Shown here: in pieces, positions 9,017 to 18,458 of the stretch
How the letters are laid out: every line of letters starts with the position of its first letter
Numbering within the stretch: the stretch's first letter is position 1
Source of the DNA: Chloroflexota bacterium
GTDB taxonomy: Bacteria; Chloroflexota; Anaerolineae; Aggregatilineales; UBA2796
Assembly (NCBI GenBank): GCA_021325095.1
Contig: JAJPHV010000076.1
Span: 93,408-157,407 of the forward strand
Direction of reading: 5' to 3'
Length of the DNA stretch: 64,000 nt
The notes under the pieces: generated by a model
Database searches by the model: none
What the model saw: the letters and a program-made list of their open reading frames with translations, nothing else
Told to the model about the DNA's origin: nothing
Program-made: the position numbers and the translations under genes

Positions 9017-10104
9017 GACTCCTCAACCGCCGTATCTGGCCCAGGCAGATTGTCGGTAGGCACGTCCTTCAACGGCGATGGGTCGCCGCCCAGCGCCTCC
9101 GTCATGGTCGTCACATCGTTCACCAGAAGCTGCAAATACGAATGATAGCGGCGATCTCCCAGCTGGTTCGGCAAAGCGTCGTCGGCCAGCGTCCCGACGT
9201 ACTTCACGCCCGCTTCCCTGCCGATCTGATCCAGCACCTTCGACGGGAACACCTCCGAGCCGAAGATCGCGGGAACGCCCTCCTGCTTGATCTGCTCGAT
9301 CAGCCGGGCCACTTCCCGCGCAGATGGCTCCGCAAAATCGGCGGGCTGGATCGCGCCGATGACGGTCATGCCATAGCGCGGCGCAAAATAGGCGAACGAG
9401 TCGTGATAGGTCAGCAGCTTGCGGTTTTTCTGCGGGACGCTGGCGATGGCATTGCAGATCGCCTGGTCGAGCGCCTTCAACCGTGCGGACAGAGCTTCAT
9501 AGTTAGTCGCGTAGTAACCCGCGTTGGACGGGTCCCGCTCAACCAGTGCATCGCGCATGATCGCCGCGTAGCGCATGGCAAGCAACGGGTTCATCCACAG
9601 ATGCGGATTCGGGTTGCCGCCGTCCTTCGGGAAACTGAAATCGAAAGCCCAATCCTGTTCGCCGAGCGTCAGCGCGCCTAGCTCGACGATCTTCGCCCCT
9701 GGCTTCAGGTTGGCTTCGGCCAGTTTGCGAGTCGGTTCTTCCAGGTGCAGTCCGTTGATGAAGATCAGGTCGGCTTGAGTGAGAAACTGTGCGTCCGATG
9801 GCCTGGGTTCAAAGGTGTGCGAGTCGGCCCCTTCCGGGATCAGCCCGTGAAGGTGGATACGATTGCCCCCGACGTTGAACGCCAGATTGGTGATGGGAGC
9901 AACCGTCGTCACGACATAGAGCGTGGGCGTACTCGCCGCATCCGGATCAGCAGCTTGAGGTGCGCCTGCCGTCGCGGGGCTGAGGGCAATTTGGGTGGAC
10001 GGCGTACAGCGCTGTAGCGCGGGATCAACTGCCTGCGCCTTCACTAACTGGACAGGATTGACTAGCAAGGCCACGACCAATGAAAGCACTGCCTTCCATT
10101 GCAT
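9007..10104 (-). CDS. Zn/Mn ABC transporter substrate-binding protein (ZnuA/TroA family)
   Basis: About 365 residues. A signal peptide comes first (hydrophobic stretch ending around KAQA), then a spacer, then the cluster A-I binding-protein fold. Likely metal ligands are the His in SHTFEP (about residue 96), the His in NPHLWMNP (about 168), the His in TYHDSF (about 234) and the Asp in LADDAL near the C-terminus. It captures the metal outside the membrane and passes it to the permease. The ATG at 10104 has AAAGG eight bases upstream; a GTG six bases earlier is in frame but less likely. First gene of the three-gene importer operon; an AT-rich promoter precedes it. No Zur or MntR site could be assigned. 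Confidence 0.92.
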   Translation of the reverse strand: MQWKAVLSLVVALLVNPVQLVKAQAVDPALQRCTPSTQIALSPATAGAPQAADPDAASTPTLYVVTTVAPITNLAFNVGGNRIHLHGLIPEGADSHTFEPRPSDAQFLTQADLIFINGLHLEEPTRKLAEANLKPGAKIVELGALTLGEQDWAFDFSFPKDGGNPNPHLWMNPLLAMRYAAIMRDALVERDPSNAGYYATNYEALSARLKALDQAICNAIASVPQKNRKLLTYHDSFAYFAPRYGMTVIGAIQPADFAEPSAREVARLIEQIKQEGVPAIFGSEVFPSKVLDQIGREAGVKYVGTLADDALPNQLGDRRYHSYLQLLVNDVTTMTEALGGDPSPLKDVPTDNLPGPDTAVEESGR

Positions 10105-10155
10105 ACACACAGCCTTTCCGTTACAGCTAGGTGTAGGAAATTACAACTGCATTAA

Positions 10156-10183
10156 ATTATAGAAGGCGGCTCGGAACATGCAA
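10156..10183 (-). promoter_or_regulatory. Candidate promoter of the metal importer operon
   Basis: On the minus strand a perfect -10 TATAAT (10156-10161) lies 16 bases from a weak -35 TTGCAT (10178-10183), in an AT-rich patch about 50 bases before the start of the binding-protein gene. A metal-responsive repressor site would be expected here, but I see no clear palindrome. Confidence 0.45.
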
Positions 10184-10409
10184 TGTGCAATATATACGGT
10201 GGGCTCTCTGTTCGTGTCTCGGGAGATACGGGCTGGAAGGCATAGGGCACAGGCCCTGACAGAAGCACAGAAGCAAAGCCAGCTCACCCATGCTGCCCGT
10301 CGAAAGCGTGGGCTGTCAGGTCGCCGTCCAGAAAATCGCAGCGTAATGGTCTGGGCAGCGCTTCATCACTGTCCAAATAGCACTATCTTTGTAACGGGTT
10401 TTCCGCGTA

Positions 10410-10649
10410 TCAGCCCCTGCTGTCAGACAGCCATGCCTCGTCAGGCTCAGGCTGCCAGCGGCTCACATTCAGCGGCGGGCGCCGACTTGGGAACAGATTG
10501 CTAACCACATCGACCTTTTGCGGAACGCTGTTTAACATCATCCCGACAATGTTCATTGCCTGGTCACAATCAGCCCAATTCCACGGCTCCTCGAACTCAA
10601 CACGAAGCCGGGTTTCATCTGCGGTATCCCAAATGACCTTGACTGGCAT
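10410..10649 (-). CDS. Small protein, apparently truncated
   Basis: A 79-residue frame with AGGA eight bases before its ATG. The first 60 residues look like a real folded protein: VKVIWDTADETRLRVEFEEP followed by WNWADCDQAMN and then QKVDVV. This pattern (beta strands, a WxW turn, a helix, VDV) resembles the start of small STAS-like proteins common in Anaerolineae, which I recall as being longer. After PPLNV the sequence turns into low-likelihood residues and ends. I infer a frameshift or C-terminal loss; the downstream DNA has short open pieces in other frames but nothing I can join convincingly. It sits in a decayed patch next to a transposase remnant. Confidence 0.5.
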   Translation of the reverse strand: MPVKVIWDTADETRLRVEFEEPWNWADCDQAMNIVGMMLNSVPQKVDVVSNLFPSRRPPLNVSRWQPEPDEAWLSDSRG

Positions 10650-10821
10650 GGATCAATTCCTTAGTTAGTTTCAGCGAAGTCGAGGCTTTCCATTACCGGG
10701 TCATGTAATGTTTACCGCCGTTGTGGCAATGAAGTTACAGGGCCTGGCAAAATTGCCAGCCAGGCGATGGCTATAGGCGCACTGATCGGGCGTATTTCAA
10801 GTTAATTCATTCCGTTTGACC

Positions 10822-11181
10822 TCAGCCCCGCTCCGCTCTGCGCTCAATTTCGGCGGACTGAAAGGTGGCATGGCGCGCGACATCCTGTTCTACATCAAAG
10901 AGCGTGTTTTTTGCATTTGTGCCGGCGCTGGGTGAGGTCGATGATCTGAAATACGCGGCGGCAGGCGCGATGCGCTGGTTGAGCGGGACTGCTTCGGCGT
11001 GCTCGGCGGCTTTGCGGTTATAGAACAGAGTGCCTTTGCGCTCATTAAACGTCTTTCGGCAGCACCTGCATTGAAACCGTTGCCGCCCTTCCCTGGTCTT
11101 CCCGTACAGGATGATATTTCCGCCGCTGACTTTGCCGTATTTCTCACTCTGTGGATTGGGGCAGACCACCAACAGTGTCAA
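10822..11181 (-). pseudogene. Decayed transposase remnant (N-terminal zinc-ribbon part)
   Basis: The first 60 residues resemble the zinc-ribbon N-terminus of IS1-like and related transposases: CPNPQSEKYGKVSGGNIILY, then a basic stretch, then QCRCCRKTFNERKGTLFY. The usual second cysteine after CPNP is replaced (Ser). After LFYNRK the reading frame loses resemblance to the expected helix-turn-helix, and no frame provides a catalytic domain before clpB. I see no clear terminal inverted repeats. I judge it a dead insertion-sequence fragment. It lies between a truncated small gene and clpB, on the opposite strand to clpB. Confidence 0.5.
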
Positions 11182-11329
11182 GGGAGACTACCAACCGAAG
11201 ATAAGACGAAATTCCCTTGCTTATGCCCTTCTGATAGTGCTTTAACGCCGCTCATACGTAAGGCTTCTACACTGAACATGGAGATGCGGCACGCTGCATT
11301 TCTAGTTTCTATTGTGGAGCGTGTAGATT

Positions 11330-13930
11330 ATGAATCTCAATAATTTCACTAACAAGGCGCAGGAAGCCGTCGTCGGCTCGCAGGGTATTGCGCAGGAATA
11401 CAACCACATCGAGATCGAACCGGCCCACCTCTTGCTTTCGCTGATGCGCCAGGTGGAAGGCGTCGTGCCTCAGGTTGTCGCCAAAGTTGGGGCGCGCCCG
11501 GCAGCACTGATCGCTGACCTGGAAAACCTGCTCAGAAATAAGCCGCAGGTACAGGGCAGCAACGTGCAGATCGGGCTGTCGCGCGCGGCAGTGGACGTCC
11601 TGACGCGCGCCGAACGCGAAGCCAAGCAGATGAAAGACGATTACGTCAGCACGGAGCATATCCTACTGGCGTTGACCAATGACAGGGGTCTGGGCGATCT
11701 GCTGCACCGTCATGGGATCGACCATGACGCCGTCCTCAAGGCGTTGATGGTCATTCGGGGCGGCCAGCGGGTTACGACGCAGGACCCGGAAAGCACTTAC
11801 CAGGCGCTCGAAAAGTACGGGCGCGACCTGACCGCAATGGCCCGGCAGGGCAAGCTCGACCCGGTGATCGGGCGTGACGAGGAAATCCGGCGCGTGATCC
11901 AGGTTCTGAGCCGCCGCACCAAGAACAACCCGGTGCTGATCGGCGAGGCAGGCGTCGGTAAGACGGCCATTGTCGAGGGCCTCAGCCAGCGTATCGTCAA
12001 CGGCGATGTGCCGGAAGGTTTGAAAGACAAGCGCATCATCGCGCTGGATATGGGTGCGCTGGTGGCCGGGGCCAAGTATCGCGGCGAATTTGAGGAACGG
12101 CTCAAGGCGGTTCTCAAGGAAGTGTCCGACGCGCAAGGCGAAGTTATCCTGTTCCTTGACGAGTTGCATACCATCGTCGGGGCGGGCGCTGCCGAGGGCG
12201 CGATGGACGCCGGGAATATGCTCAAGCCCATGCTGGCACGCGGCGAGCTGCACTGCATCGGCGCGACGACGCTGGACGAATACCGCAAGCACATTGAGAA
12301 GGATGCGGCGCTGGAACGGCGCTTCCAGCCGGTGTTCGTCGGTGAACCGACTGTCGAGGACACGATCAGCATCCTGCGCGGTCTGAAGGAGCGCTACGAA
12401 GTCCATCACGGCGTGCGCATCCAGGACAGCGCGGTCATCGCGGCGGCGACGCTTTCGCACCGCTACATCACGGATCGCCAACTGCCGGACAAGGCCATCG
12501 ACCTGATCGATGAGGCGGCCTCGCGCCTGCGCATGGAGATCGACAGCAAGCCCGCCGAGGTCGAGCAAGTGGATCGCCAGATCATGCAGCTTGAGATCGA
12601 GCGGGAGGCGCTGCGCAAAGAAAAGGACAAGGCTTCGCAGGAACGTCTGCAAAAGCTGGAAAACGAACTGGCGAATCTGCGTGAGGAGTCGCGTGCGTTG
12701 CAAGCCCGCTGGCAGGCCGAAAAGGCTGCCATCGCCGCCATCCGCGAAGTGAAGGCCAAACTGGACGAAGCCCGCGTCAAGCTCGAACAGGCCGAGCGCC
12801 GTTCCGACCTGGAAGCGGCAGCCCGCCTGCGCTATGGCGAAATCCCGCAGTTGGAACAGCGCTTGCAGCGGGAAGAGGCCCATCTGCTCGAAATGCAGCG
12901 GCAGGGTGCGATGCTCAAAGAGGAAGTGGACGCCGACGAAGTGGCCGCTGTCGTCTCCAAGTGGACGGGTATCCCGGTCACCAAGCTGATGGAGGGTGAA
13001 GTCGAAAAGCTCCTGAAGATGGAGGAGCGCCTGCACCAGCGCGTGGTCGGCCAGGACGAGGCCATCCGCGCCGTTTCAAACGCGGTACGGCGCGCCCGCG
13101 CCGGGCTGCAAGACCCGAACCGCCCGATGGGAACGTTCCTGTTCCTGGGGCCAACAGGCGTTGGCAAGACTGAACTGGCCCGTGCGCTGGCCGAGTTCCT
13201 GTTTGACGACCAGGATGCGATGGTGCGCATCGACATGAGCGAGTACCAGGAGAAGCACACCGTCAGCCGCCTGATCGGTGCACCGCCCGGCTACGTGGGC
13301 TATGAGGAGGGCGGCCAGCTTACGGAGGCCGTGCGCCGTCGCCCCTATTCCGTCGTCCTGTTTGACGAGATCGAGAAGGCGCACAACGAAGTCTTCAACG
13401 TCTTCCTGCAACTGCTCGACGAAGGCCGCCTGACCGACGGGCAGGGCCGCACGGTGGACTTCAAAAACACGGTGATCATCATGACCAGCAACGCCGCCAG
13501 CCAGATCATCAAGGCGATGGCGGGCCAGGACCCGGCCCGTGTCCGGGACATGGTCATGACCGAACTGGACAACACGTTCCGGCCCGAATTCCTGAACCGG
13601 ATCGACGAGATCGTGCTCTTCCACAGCCTGACGCAGCAAGACATCATGCGGATCGTGGATATTCAGTTGGAGCGGTTGCGCCGGATGCTGGCCGAACGCC
13701 GTATCAACCTGACCCTCAGCGATTCGGCGAAGGCGTATCTCGCACAGCGCGGCTACGACCCGGTCTTCGGGGCACGCCCGCTCAAGCGCACGATCCAGCG
13801 CGATCTGCAAGACCCGCTGGCCCGCTACCTGCTTGAAGGCGCGATCCGCGAGGGCGAAACGGTTTACGTGGACGTGGACTCGAACGGCGAACTGACCTTC
13901 ACCAACGTGGAGCCGGAAATGGCAAGATAA
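11330..13930 (+). CDS. clpB: ATP-dependent disaggregase ClpB
   Basis: A full-length 866-residue Hsp100 chaperone that pulls proteins out of aggregates together with DnaK. Order: N-terminal Clp_N repeats (1-145), first AAA+ module with Walker A GEAGVGKT at 205-212, a long coiled-coil middle domain (about 400-520, rich in Glu, Arg, Leu), second AAA+ module with Walker A GPTGVGKT at about 607-614 and the GYVGYEEG pore loop, then a C-terminal ClpB D2-small domain. The middle domain separates it from ClpA and ClpC. GGAG lies ten bases before the ATG. I found no CIRCE element upstream. A palindrome lies just after the stop. Confidence 0.97.
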   Translation: MNLNNFTNKAQEAVVGSQGIAQEYNHIEIEPAHLLLSLMRQVEGVVPQVVAKVGARPAALIADLENLLRNKPQVQGSNVQIGLSRAAVDVLTRAEREAKQMKDDYVSTEHILLALTNDRGLGDLLHRHGIDHDAVLKALMVIRGGQRVTTQDPESTYQALEKYGRDLTAMARQGKLDPVIGRDEEIRRVIQVLSRRTKNNPVLIGEAGVGKTAIVEGLSQRIVNGDVPEGLKDKRIIALDMGALVAGAKYRGEFEERLKAVLKEVSDAQGEVILFLDELHTIVGAGAAEGAMDAGNMLKPMLARGELHCIGATTLDEYRKHIEKDAALERRFQPVFVGEPTVEDTISILRGLKERYEVHHGVRIQDSAVIAAATLSHRYITDRQLPDKAIDLIDEAASRLRMEIDSKPAEVEQVDRQIMQLEIEREALRKEKDKASQERLQKLENELANLREESRALQARWQAEKAAIAAIREVKAKLDEARVKLEQAERRSDLEAAARLRYGEIPQLEQRLQREEAHLLEMQRQGAMLKEEVDADEVAAVVSKWTGIPVTKLMEGEVEKLLKMEERLHQRVVGQDEAIRAVSNAVRRARAGLQDPNRPMGTFLFLGPTGVGKTELARALAEFLFDDQDAMVRIDMSEYQEKHTVSRLIGAPPGYVGYEEGGQLTEAVRRRPYSVVLFDEIEKAHNEVFNVFLQLLDEGRLTDGQGRTVDFKNTVIIMTSNAASQIIKAMAGQDPARVRDMVMTELDNTFRPEFLNRIDEIVLFHSLTQQDIMRIVDIQLERLRRMLAERRINLTLSDSAKAYLAQRGYDPVFGARPLKRTIQRDLQDPLARYLLEGAIREGETVYVDVDSNGELTFTNVEPEMAR

Positions 13931-13952
13931 GGAGGGTTGACCTCACCCCGGC

Positions 13953-13980
13953 CCCCTCTCCAACTGGAGAGGGGAACTTT
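13953..13980 (+). terminator. Hairpin terminator after clpB, a copy of the palindromic repeat
   Basis: The perfect inverted repeat CCCCTCTCCA / TGGAGAGGGG (13953-13962 and 13965-13974) is followed on the plus strand by AACTTTT. It lies between the convergent ends of clpB and the double binding-protein gene. The sequence before it (CCTCACCCC) is shared with other copies of the repeat family. Confidence 0.6.
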
Positions 13981-13996
13981 TCCCTCATGCGTGCGG

Positions 13997-15805
13997 TCAT
14001 CCTGTCGTCTTGACCCCAAACACCGTTGTCGGGCCGGGCCAGACGACGAAGCTCATCGGGTCGCCCAGGCCGAAATTCTCCTGCCACAGCTTTTGATACG
14101 TGCCATCCTGGTACATGTCCTGTAGTGTGACCTCGACCAGCACGCGGAAATCGGCGTCGTTGCGCGGCACGCCAAAGGCCAGCGGGTGCGGATCGTAGGT
14201 CGTCTTGGTCAACTGCACCAGTTTGGGGTTGGCCTGCACCAGCGGCCACAGCCGCAGCCCATCCGCGACCAGCACACGCGCCACCTGTGTATTGAATACG
14301 GCGTCGATGGCGTCCGCGTCGGTGCGGATCGTCACGCGCTTGAGCGTGGCCTCCGGGATGCCCACCGCGTCGGTTTGCTTCTTGACGATCTCCCAGGCGT
14401 TTGCGTCGTCGGCGTAGACCCCGATCTGGCGCACGCCGATCCGCAGGCTGGCAAAGCCTTCGATGTCGCTGCCGATACGTACCATCATGCGGTAGCCGCG
14501 CTGCGCGTACATCCCGGCATAGTCGATCCGATCCACGCCGCTCCAATGCGGCTCGACGCCTACCGCCAGATCGGCCTGCCCGCTGGCGAGCATATCCTCG
14601 CCCTTGCCATACGAATCCGGCACAGGCTGTACCTGCACGTGCCAGCGCCGCGCCAGTTCGTTGACGAGCGCCTGATTAAGCGCTTCTACAATCGAGGGCT
14701 TGCCATTCGGGTCGGGCGGCGCGCCCAGGCCCGCCACGCGCAGCGGTTGGCCCGCCTTGATGACCTGAGTGACCACCGGGCGCGATGGCAACACCACGTC
14801 CACCGGGAAGTCGCCCAGGCCGCGCGAATCAGTATCCAGGTTGCTCCATACGCGCGGGATCACGCGCAGTTCTTCGGGCAGCAGGTCTTTGGGAAACCAC
14901 TGGTCATAGATCGGCGCATAGCGGTTGCTGGAAACCAGGCGTTGCAGGGTGCGGTTGACCAGCGTGCGCAGGTTATCGTCGTAGCGGCGCATGGCGATGG
15001 CATACGGCTCAACGCGGAAGGGGGTGGGCAGCAGTGTAACTCCCGGAATGATGCCGTTGACCTTGCGATCCAGTTCCCAACGATCCCCGGCCAGCGCCGT
15101 GATCTGTTTGTCCACAAGGGCGCGCAGCCCTTCGTCCAGCATCGTGTAGCGCGTCACGGTGGCCTGGACGCCATTGGCGGAGGCCCAGGCATTGTAGGCG
15201 TCCTCGGCGCGGCTACCGGCCACGACGCCTATCGTCTTCCCGTTCAGGTCTTTGATGTCCTGCAAGCCGGCGTCATTCAGCACCAGCGCCACCTGTCGGT
15301 TGGCGAAGATCGGGTCGCTGTAATCAAGCTGCGACTGCGCATCACGGGACAACACAACCTGCCCCATCAGCAGGTCGATCTGCCCACTCAGCAGCAGGTC
15401 AAGCGCATTCTCCTGCGTCACCTGGCGCAGTTGCAGTGTGCAGCCCCAATCGTCGGCGATGGCCTGGGCGATGTCCGCCTCAAAGCCCTGCACGTCGCCC
15501 GTGTCGGTCAGGGTTGAGAAGCGATAGATGTTGTAGGGAATGCCGATCACCAGCGTTGGCTTCTGGCTGGACGGGTCGATGCGCGCTTTGATCCGCGCAA
15601 TGGCCGACTGAACGAGTGGGGGCTGCGGTGTGGTCGAGGGCAGCGGGGGCAGTGGAGTCGGCGGCACGAGTGTCGCCAGCGGAACTGGCGTCCGGGTGGC
15701 CTGGGCAGCCGTCAGCGACACGCCGGCCAGCATCAACGTGGCGAGCAGAAGCGCGCTGAACAATCCGGCCAGCGCCGGGCGAATTGTCATGTTGTGATTG
15801 TGCAT
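13997..15805 (-). CDS. Secreted protein with two tandem solute-binding (SBP_bac_3-type) domains
   Basis: About 602 residues. A signal peptide (hydrophobic LFSALLLATLMLAGVSLTAAQA) is followed by a Thr/Pro-rich linker. Then come two copies of the periplasmic amino-acid-binding fold: the first (about 85-310) with GIPYNIYRFSTLTDTGDVQG, DIAQAIADDWG and the IGVVAGSRAE hinge; the second (about 345-595) with a weaker match, DLAVGVEPHW and IGVRQIGVYADDA. Single-domain members are about 250 residues, so this is a fusion or duplication. No transporter permease or ATPase lies nearby, so it may act as a sensor or feed a remote transporter. Starts at 15805 and 15790 are possible; neither has a clear ribosome-binding site. 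Confidence 0.82.
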   Translation of the reverse strand: MHNHNMTIRPALAGLFSALLLATLMLAGVSLTAAQATRTPVPLATLVPPTPLPPLPSTTPQPPLVQSAIARIKARIDPSSQKPTLVIGIPYNIYRFSTLTDTGDVQGFEADIAQAIADDWGCTLQLRQVTQENALDLLLSGQIDLLMGQVVLSRDAQSQLDYSDPIFANRQVALVLNDAGLQDIKDLNGKTIGVVAGSRAEDAYNAWASANGVQATVTRYTMLDEGLRALVDKQITALAGDRWELDRKVNGIIPGVTLLPTPFRVEPYAIAMRRYDDNLRTLVNRTLQRLVSSNRYAPIYDQWFPKDLLPEELRVIPRVWSNLDTDSRGLGDFPVDVVLPSRPVVTQVIKAGQPLRVAGLGAPPDPNGKPSIVEALNQALVNELARRWHVQVQPVPDSYGKGEDMLASGQADLAVGVEPHWSGVDRIDYAGMYAQRGYRMMVRIGSDIEGFASLRIGVRQIGVYADDANAWEIVKKQTDAVGIPEATLKRVTIRTDADAIDAVFNTQVARVLVADGLRLWPLVQANPKLVQLTKTTYDPHPLAFGVPRNDADFRVLVEVTLQDMYQDGTYQKLWQENFGLGDPMSFVVWPGPTTVFGVKTTG

Positions 15806-15844
15806 TAACCAACCATTCAACGATCAGCGATACGATGGGGCTGC

Positions 15845-15873
15845 ATTTTACCGCAGGCGCGTGGGGATGCTAA
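15845..15873 (-). promoter_or_regulatory. Candidate promoter of the double binding-protein gene
   Basis: Minus strand: -35 TTAGCA (15868-15873), 17-base spacer, -10 TAAAAT (15845-15850). Transcription would begin near 15838, about 33 bases before the ATG at 15805. Confidence 0.45.
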
Positions 15874-15882
15874 CCGACGGGA

Positions 15883-16464
15883 TCACTCGAACAGGGACGC
15901 GACGGGCAGCGTGAAGCCGGGAACAACTTCGCCGCCGTCGAGCATATCATCTGCTTGCAAGGTGGTTTGCTGTTTGCTGCCCGCTTGGTGGATTACGACA
16001 TTGCGCAACTGCCGGTTGACGACCCAGACGACTTTCACGCCATCGTTCAAATAGCGTGCCACCTTTTCAAGTACATCGCTGTAGCGGTCCGTTGGCGAGA
16101 CGATTTCCACCACCAGATCGGGGACGAGGATAAAAGGTTTATCTTGCCAGTCCGGCGTGCTGGCTTTATAGGCCGACAGTCGTTCTGCCGTGAAGAACAT
16201 GATGTCCGGCACACGCGAGCCAGTGACCCAGTTGGGCGTGTCGCTGAGAACGAAGGGCAGTTCGCTAAATACTTCGCCCAGCCCTTTTCCTTCACAATGC
16301 CTGGCAAGTGCAAAATAGAGTTTCTTTGTGACGATTCCAGGCCCAGTGACGTTTGGACTCACGGCCACTCTCTCCCCGTCGATGTATTCAAACGGCCCTT
16401 CCTGGTCGTACAGGCGCACAAACTCCTCCAGCGGAAGTGCCTGAACACGTTCAACAGCACCCAT
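15883..16464 (-). CDS. Uma2-family putative nuclease (DUF820)
   Basis: A 193-residue protein of the Uma2 family, a PD-(D/E)XK nuclease-like fold very abundant in Cyanobacteria and Chloroflexota. Visible landmarks are the early FEYIDGERV (acidic residue of the core), then VPDIMFF, then PDLVVEIVSPTDR followed by a Lys (EKVARYLNDGVKVVWVV), which match the family's catalytic Asp-Glu-Lys pattern. Its biological role is not settled; family members occur in large copy numbers and some are linked to mobile DNA. GGAGG lies nine bases before the ATG. It follows nadD on the same strand, reading away after it across a short gap. Confidence 0.88.
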   Translation of the reverse strand: MGAVERVQALPLEEFVRLYDQEGPFEYIDGERVAVSPNVTGPGIVTKKLYFALARHCEGKGLGEVFSELPFVLSDTPNWVTGSRVPDIMFFTAERLSAYKASTPDWQDKPFILVPDLVVEIVSPTDRYSDVLEKVARYLNDGVKVVWVVNRQLRNVVIHQAGSKQQTTLQADDMLDGGEVVPGFTLPVASLFE

Positions 16465-16516
16465 CTTGCCAGTCCTCCGTACCCGTGTGATCTAATTGTA
16501 ACAGCACTTGTTTGTG

Positions 16517-17131
16517 TCAGGCGACGACGGGTTCGTCCCGGTAAAGCTGATACGCAGCAATATACTGCGCAACTGCGTCAGGGACTTGATAGCGAACGGA
16601 GCGGCCTGCCCGCAGGCGCTCCCGCAGCGAGGTCGCAGAGATGCCGATGATGGGCGCATCCACGAAGGCCACACGCCCGGAAATGCCGGGCAGCGCAGCC
16701 TCAAGATGCGAAATGTCCAGGGCTGTGCCGGGCCGTCGCATCACGGCCAACCGGGCCTGGGCAATGATCCCGGCTGGCTCGTACCAGGACGCGATGTCGC
16801 GCAGCGAATCGCTACCGAGCAGGAAGTATAGATCGGCCCCCACAAAACGCTCTTTCAGCAGACGGAGCGTATCGACGGTGTAATGCGGGCCGGGCCGCGT
16901 GATGTCCACCTCGGACAGGGCAAAGCGCGGGTTGTCGTGGATGGCTGCCTGCACCATCGCCACGCGGTGTTTCACGTCCGTGATCGGCAGCTTGTGTTTG
17001 TGGGGCGGTTCGGCAGCGGGGACAAACAGTACCTGTTCCAGGTTCAATGCATCGCAGGCTGCCTCCGCCAGGATCAGGTGCCCGACATGGGGCGGGTCGA
17101 ACGTGCCGCCCAGAACGCCCAGCGCGGTCAT
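16517..17131 (-). CDS. nadD: Nicotinate-nucleotide adenylyltransferase NadD
   Basis: About 204 residues. It joins ATP to nicotinate mononucleotide to give deamido-NAD, a step in NAD synthesis. The nucleotidyltransferase signature GGTFDPPHVGH is at the N-terminus and the C-terminal ISATSLRERLRAGRSVRY matches the ISSTxIR motif. Its ATG overlaps the TGA of obg (ATGA at 17128-17131), pointing to coupled translation; an in-frame ATG at 17140 is an alternative. The obg-nadD pairing is common in bacteria. Confidence 0.95.
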   Translation of the reverse strand: MTALGVLGGTFDPPHVGHLILAEAACDALNLEQVLFVPAAEPPHKHKLPITDVKHRVAMVQAAIHDNPRFALSEVDITRPGPHYTVDTLRLLKERFVGADLYFLLGSDSLRDIASWYEPAGIIAQARLAVMRRPGTALDISHLEAALPGISGRVAFVDAPIIGISATSLRERLRAGRSVRYQVPDAVAQYIAAYQLYRDEPVVA

Positions 17132-18390
17132 TCGCCCCATTCCAGTTCAAAGTCGCCGATGTACACCGTATCGCCCGGCTGCACGCCCGCCTTTTCCAGC
17201 GCCTCGGTGATCCCCAACGCAGCCAGGATGCGCTGGAAGCGTTCCGCCGACTCGTCCAGTTCCCAGTACGTCATGGCGGCGGCCCGCTCGATCCGCTCGC
17301 CAGTGACGTGATACGAACCGTCGTCGCCGCGCGTGATCCGGAAGGCCAGGTCGTCCTCGCCCAGGCTGTAAACGGGGGTCTGGGCAACCTCTGGCGCTTC
17401 TTCGGGCAGCGCGGACAGGATGGCCGCCACCCGGTTCATCAACTCCTGCGTGCGGATTTGCGCCGCTGCCGAGATGCTCATGGTTTCGTAGCCGCGTTCC
17501 TTCAGGACGGCTTCAACCGCCGGCCATTTGGCCTGCGCCTCCGGTAGGTCCATTTTGTTCAGGGCCACCACCTGCGGCTTTTGCGCCAGCTTTTCGTCGA
17601 ACAACGCCAGCTCCGCGTTGACCTGGTTGAAATCGGCCAGCGGGTTCTCGGCTGCGCCATCCAGCAGGTGAATCAACACGCGCGTGCGCTGGACGTGCCG
17701 CAGGAAGGCGTGGCCCAACCCGACGCCCAGATGCGCGCCTTCGACCAGGCCAGGAATGTCGGCCAGCACCATATCCCGATCCCCGACCAGGACCACGCCC
17801 AGGTTGGGTTCGAGCGTGGTGAACGGGTAGGGCGCGATCTTGGGTTTCGCATTGCTGACCACCGAAAGCAAGGTCGATTTGCCCGCGTTGGGCACGCCGA
17901 CGATGCCCACGTCCGCGATCAATTTGAGTTCAAGCGCCAGCGTCCGCGCTGTGCCGGGTTCGCCTTTTTCGGCCATACGCGGAGCCTGGTTGGTGCTGGT
18001 CGCAAAGCGTGCATTGCCGCGCCCGCCGCGCCCGCCCTTCGCCACGATCACCGCTTGGCCGGGCCGGGTCAGATCGGCGAGCAGGTCGCCCGTTTCGGCA
18101 TCACGCACGACGGTTCCCAGCGGCACTTCGATCCGAAGGTCGGGCGCGCTGGCCCCCGTTTTGTTGGAACTGCCCCCGCGCCCACCATTCTCCGCGATAA
18201 AACGCTGCTTGCGGCTGAAGGCCACCAGAGTATTGACCCGTGGCGTGGCGACCAGGATCACGTCGCCACCTTTGCCGCCGTCGCCACCGTCCGGGCCACC
18301 ACGCGGCACGTACTTTTCACGCCGGAAGTGGCTCATGCCCGCCCCGCCGTCGCCTGCCTTCACATAGATTCGAGCTTCGTCAAAGAACAT
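17128..18390 (-). CDS. obg: GTPase Obg/CgtA
   Basis: A 420-residue essential GTPase that acts in 50S ribosome assembly and stress control. Order: glycine-rich Obg fold (1-158, starting MFFDEARIYVKAGDGGAG), G domain with G1 GVPNAGKST, G3 DIPG and G4 NKMD, then the C-terminal OCT domain (about 345-420, including YHVTGERIERAAAM and the final DFELEW). The OCT domain is typical of Gram-positive and Chloroflexota Obg. A -10 element ends only seven bases before the ATG, so the mRNA is predicted to be leaderless. First gene of an obg-nadD unit. Confidence 0.96.
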   Translation of the reverse strand: MFFDEARIYVKAGDGGAGMSHFRREKYVPRGGPDGGDGGKGGDVILVATPRVNTLVAFSRKQRFIAENGGRGGSSNKTGASAPDLRIEVPLGTVVRDAETGDLLADLTRPGQAVIVAKGGRGGRGNARFATSTNQAPRMAEKGEPGTARTLALELKLIADVGIVGVPNAGKSTLLSVVSNAKPKIAPYPFTTLEPNLGVVLVGDRDMVLADIPGLVEGAHLGVGLGHAFLRHVQRTRVLIHLLDGAAENPLADFNQVNAELALFDEKLAQKPQVVALNKMDLPEAQAKWPAVEAVLKERGYETMSISAAAQIRTQELMNRVAAILSALPEEAPEVAQTPVYSLGEDDLAFRITRGDDGSYHVTGERIERAAAMTYWELDESAERFQRILAALGITEALEKAGVQPGDTVYIGDFELEWGE

Positions 18391-18397
18391 GTGTGGG

Positions 18398-18426
18398 AGT
18401 GTAACTTACGGGCACTGGCACGTCAA
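18398..18426 (-). promoter_or_regulatory. obg promoter, predicted leaderless start
   Basis: Minus strand: -35 TTGACG (18421-18426), exactly 17 bases of spacer, -10 TACACT (18398-18403), then seven bases to the ATG of obg. Normal spacing places the transcription start at or beside the A of the ATG, and there is no ribosome-binding site. Confidence 0.6.
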
Positions 18427-18458
18427 TGAACGTCAAATTAGGCGCGGAGCAGCAGTGT

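Noticed and set aside
11182..11329. CIRCE or other heat-shock operator before clpB
   Set aside because: No TTAGCACTC / GAGTGCTAA pair or clear variant is present.
11663..13036. 457-codon minus-strand frame opposite clpB
   Set aside because: Shadow of clpB; composition without domain features.
14186..15517. 443-codon plus-strand frame opposite the double binding-protein gene
   Set aside because: Shadow frame; no recognisable motif, while the minus strand has signal peptide and binding-domain motifs.
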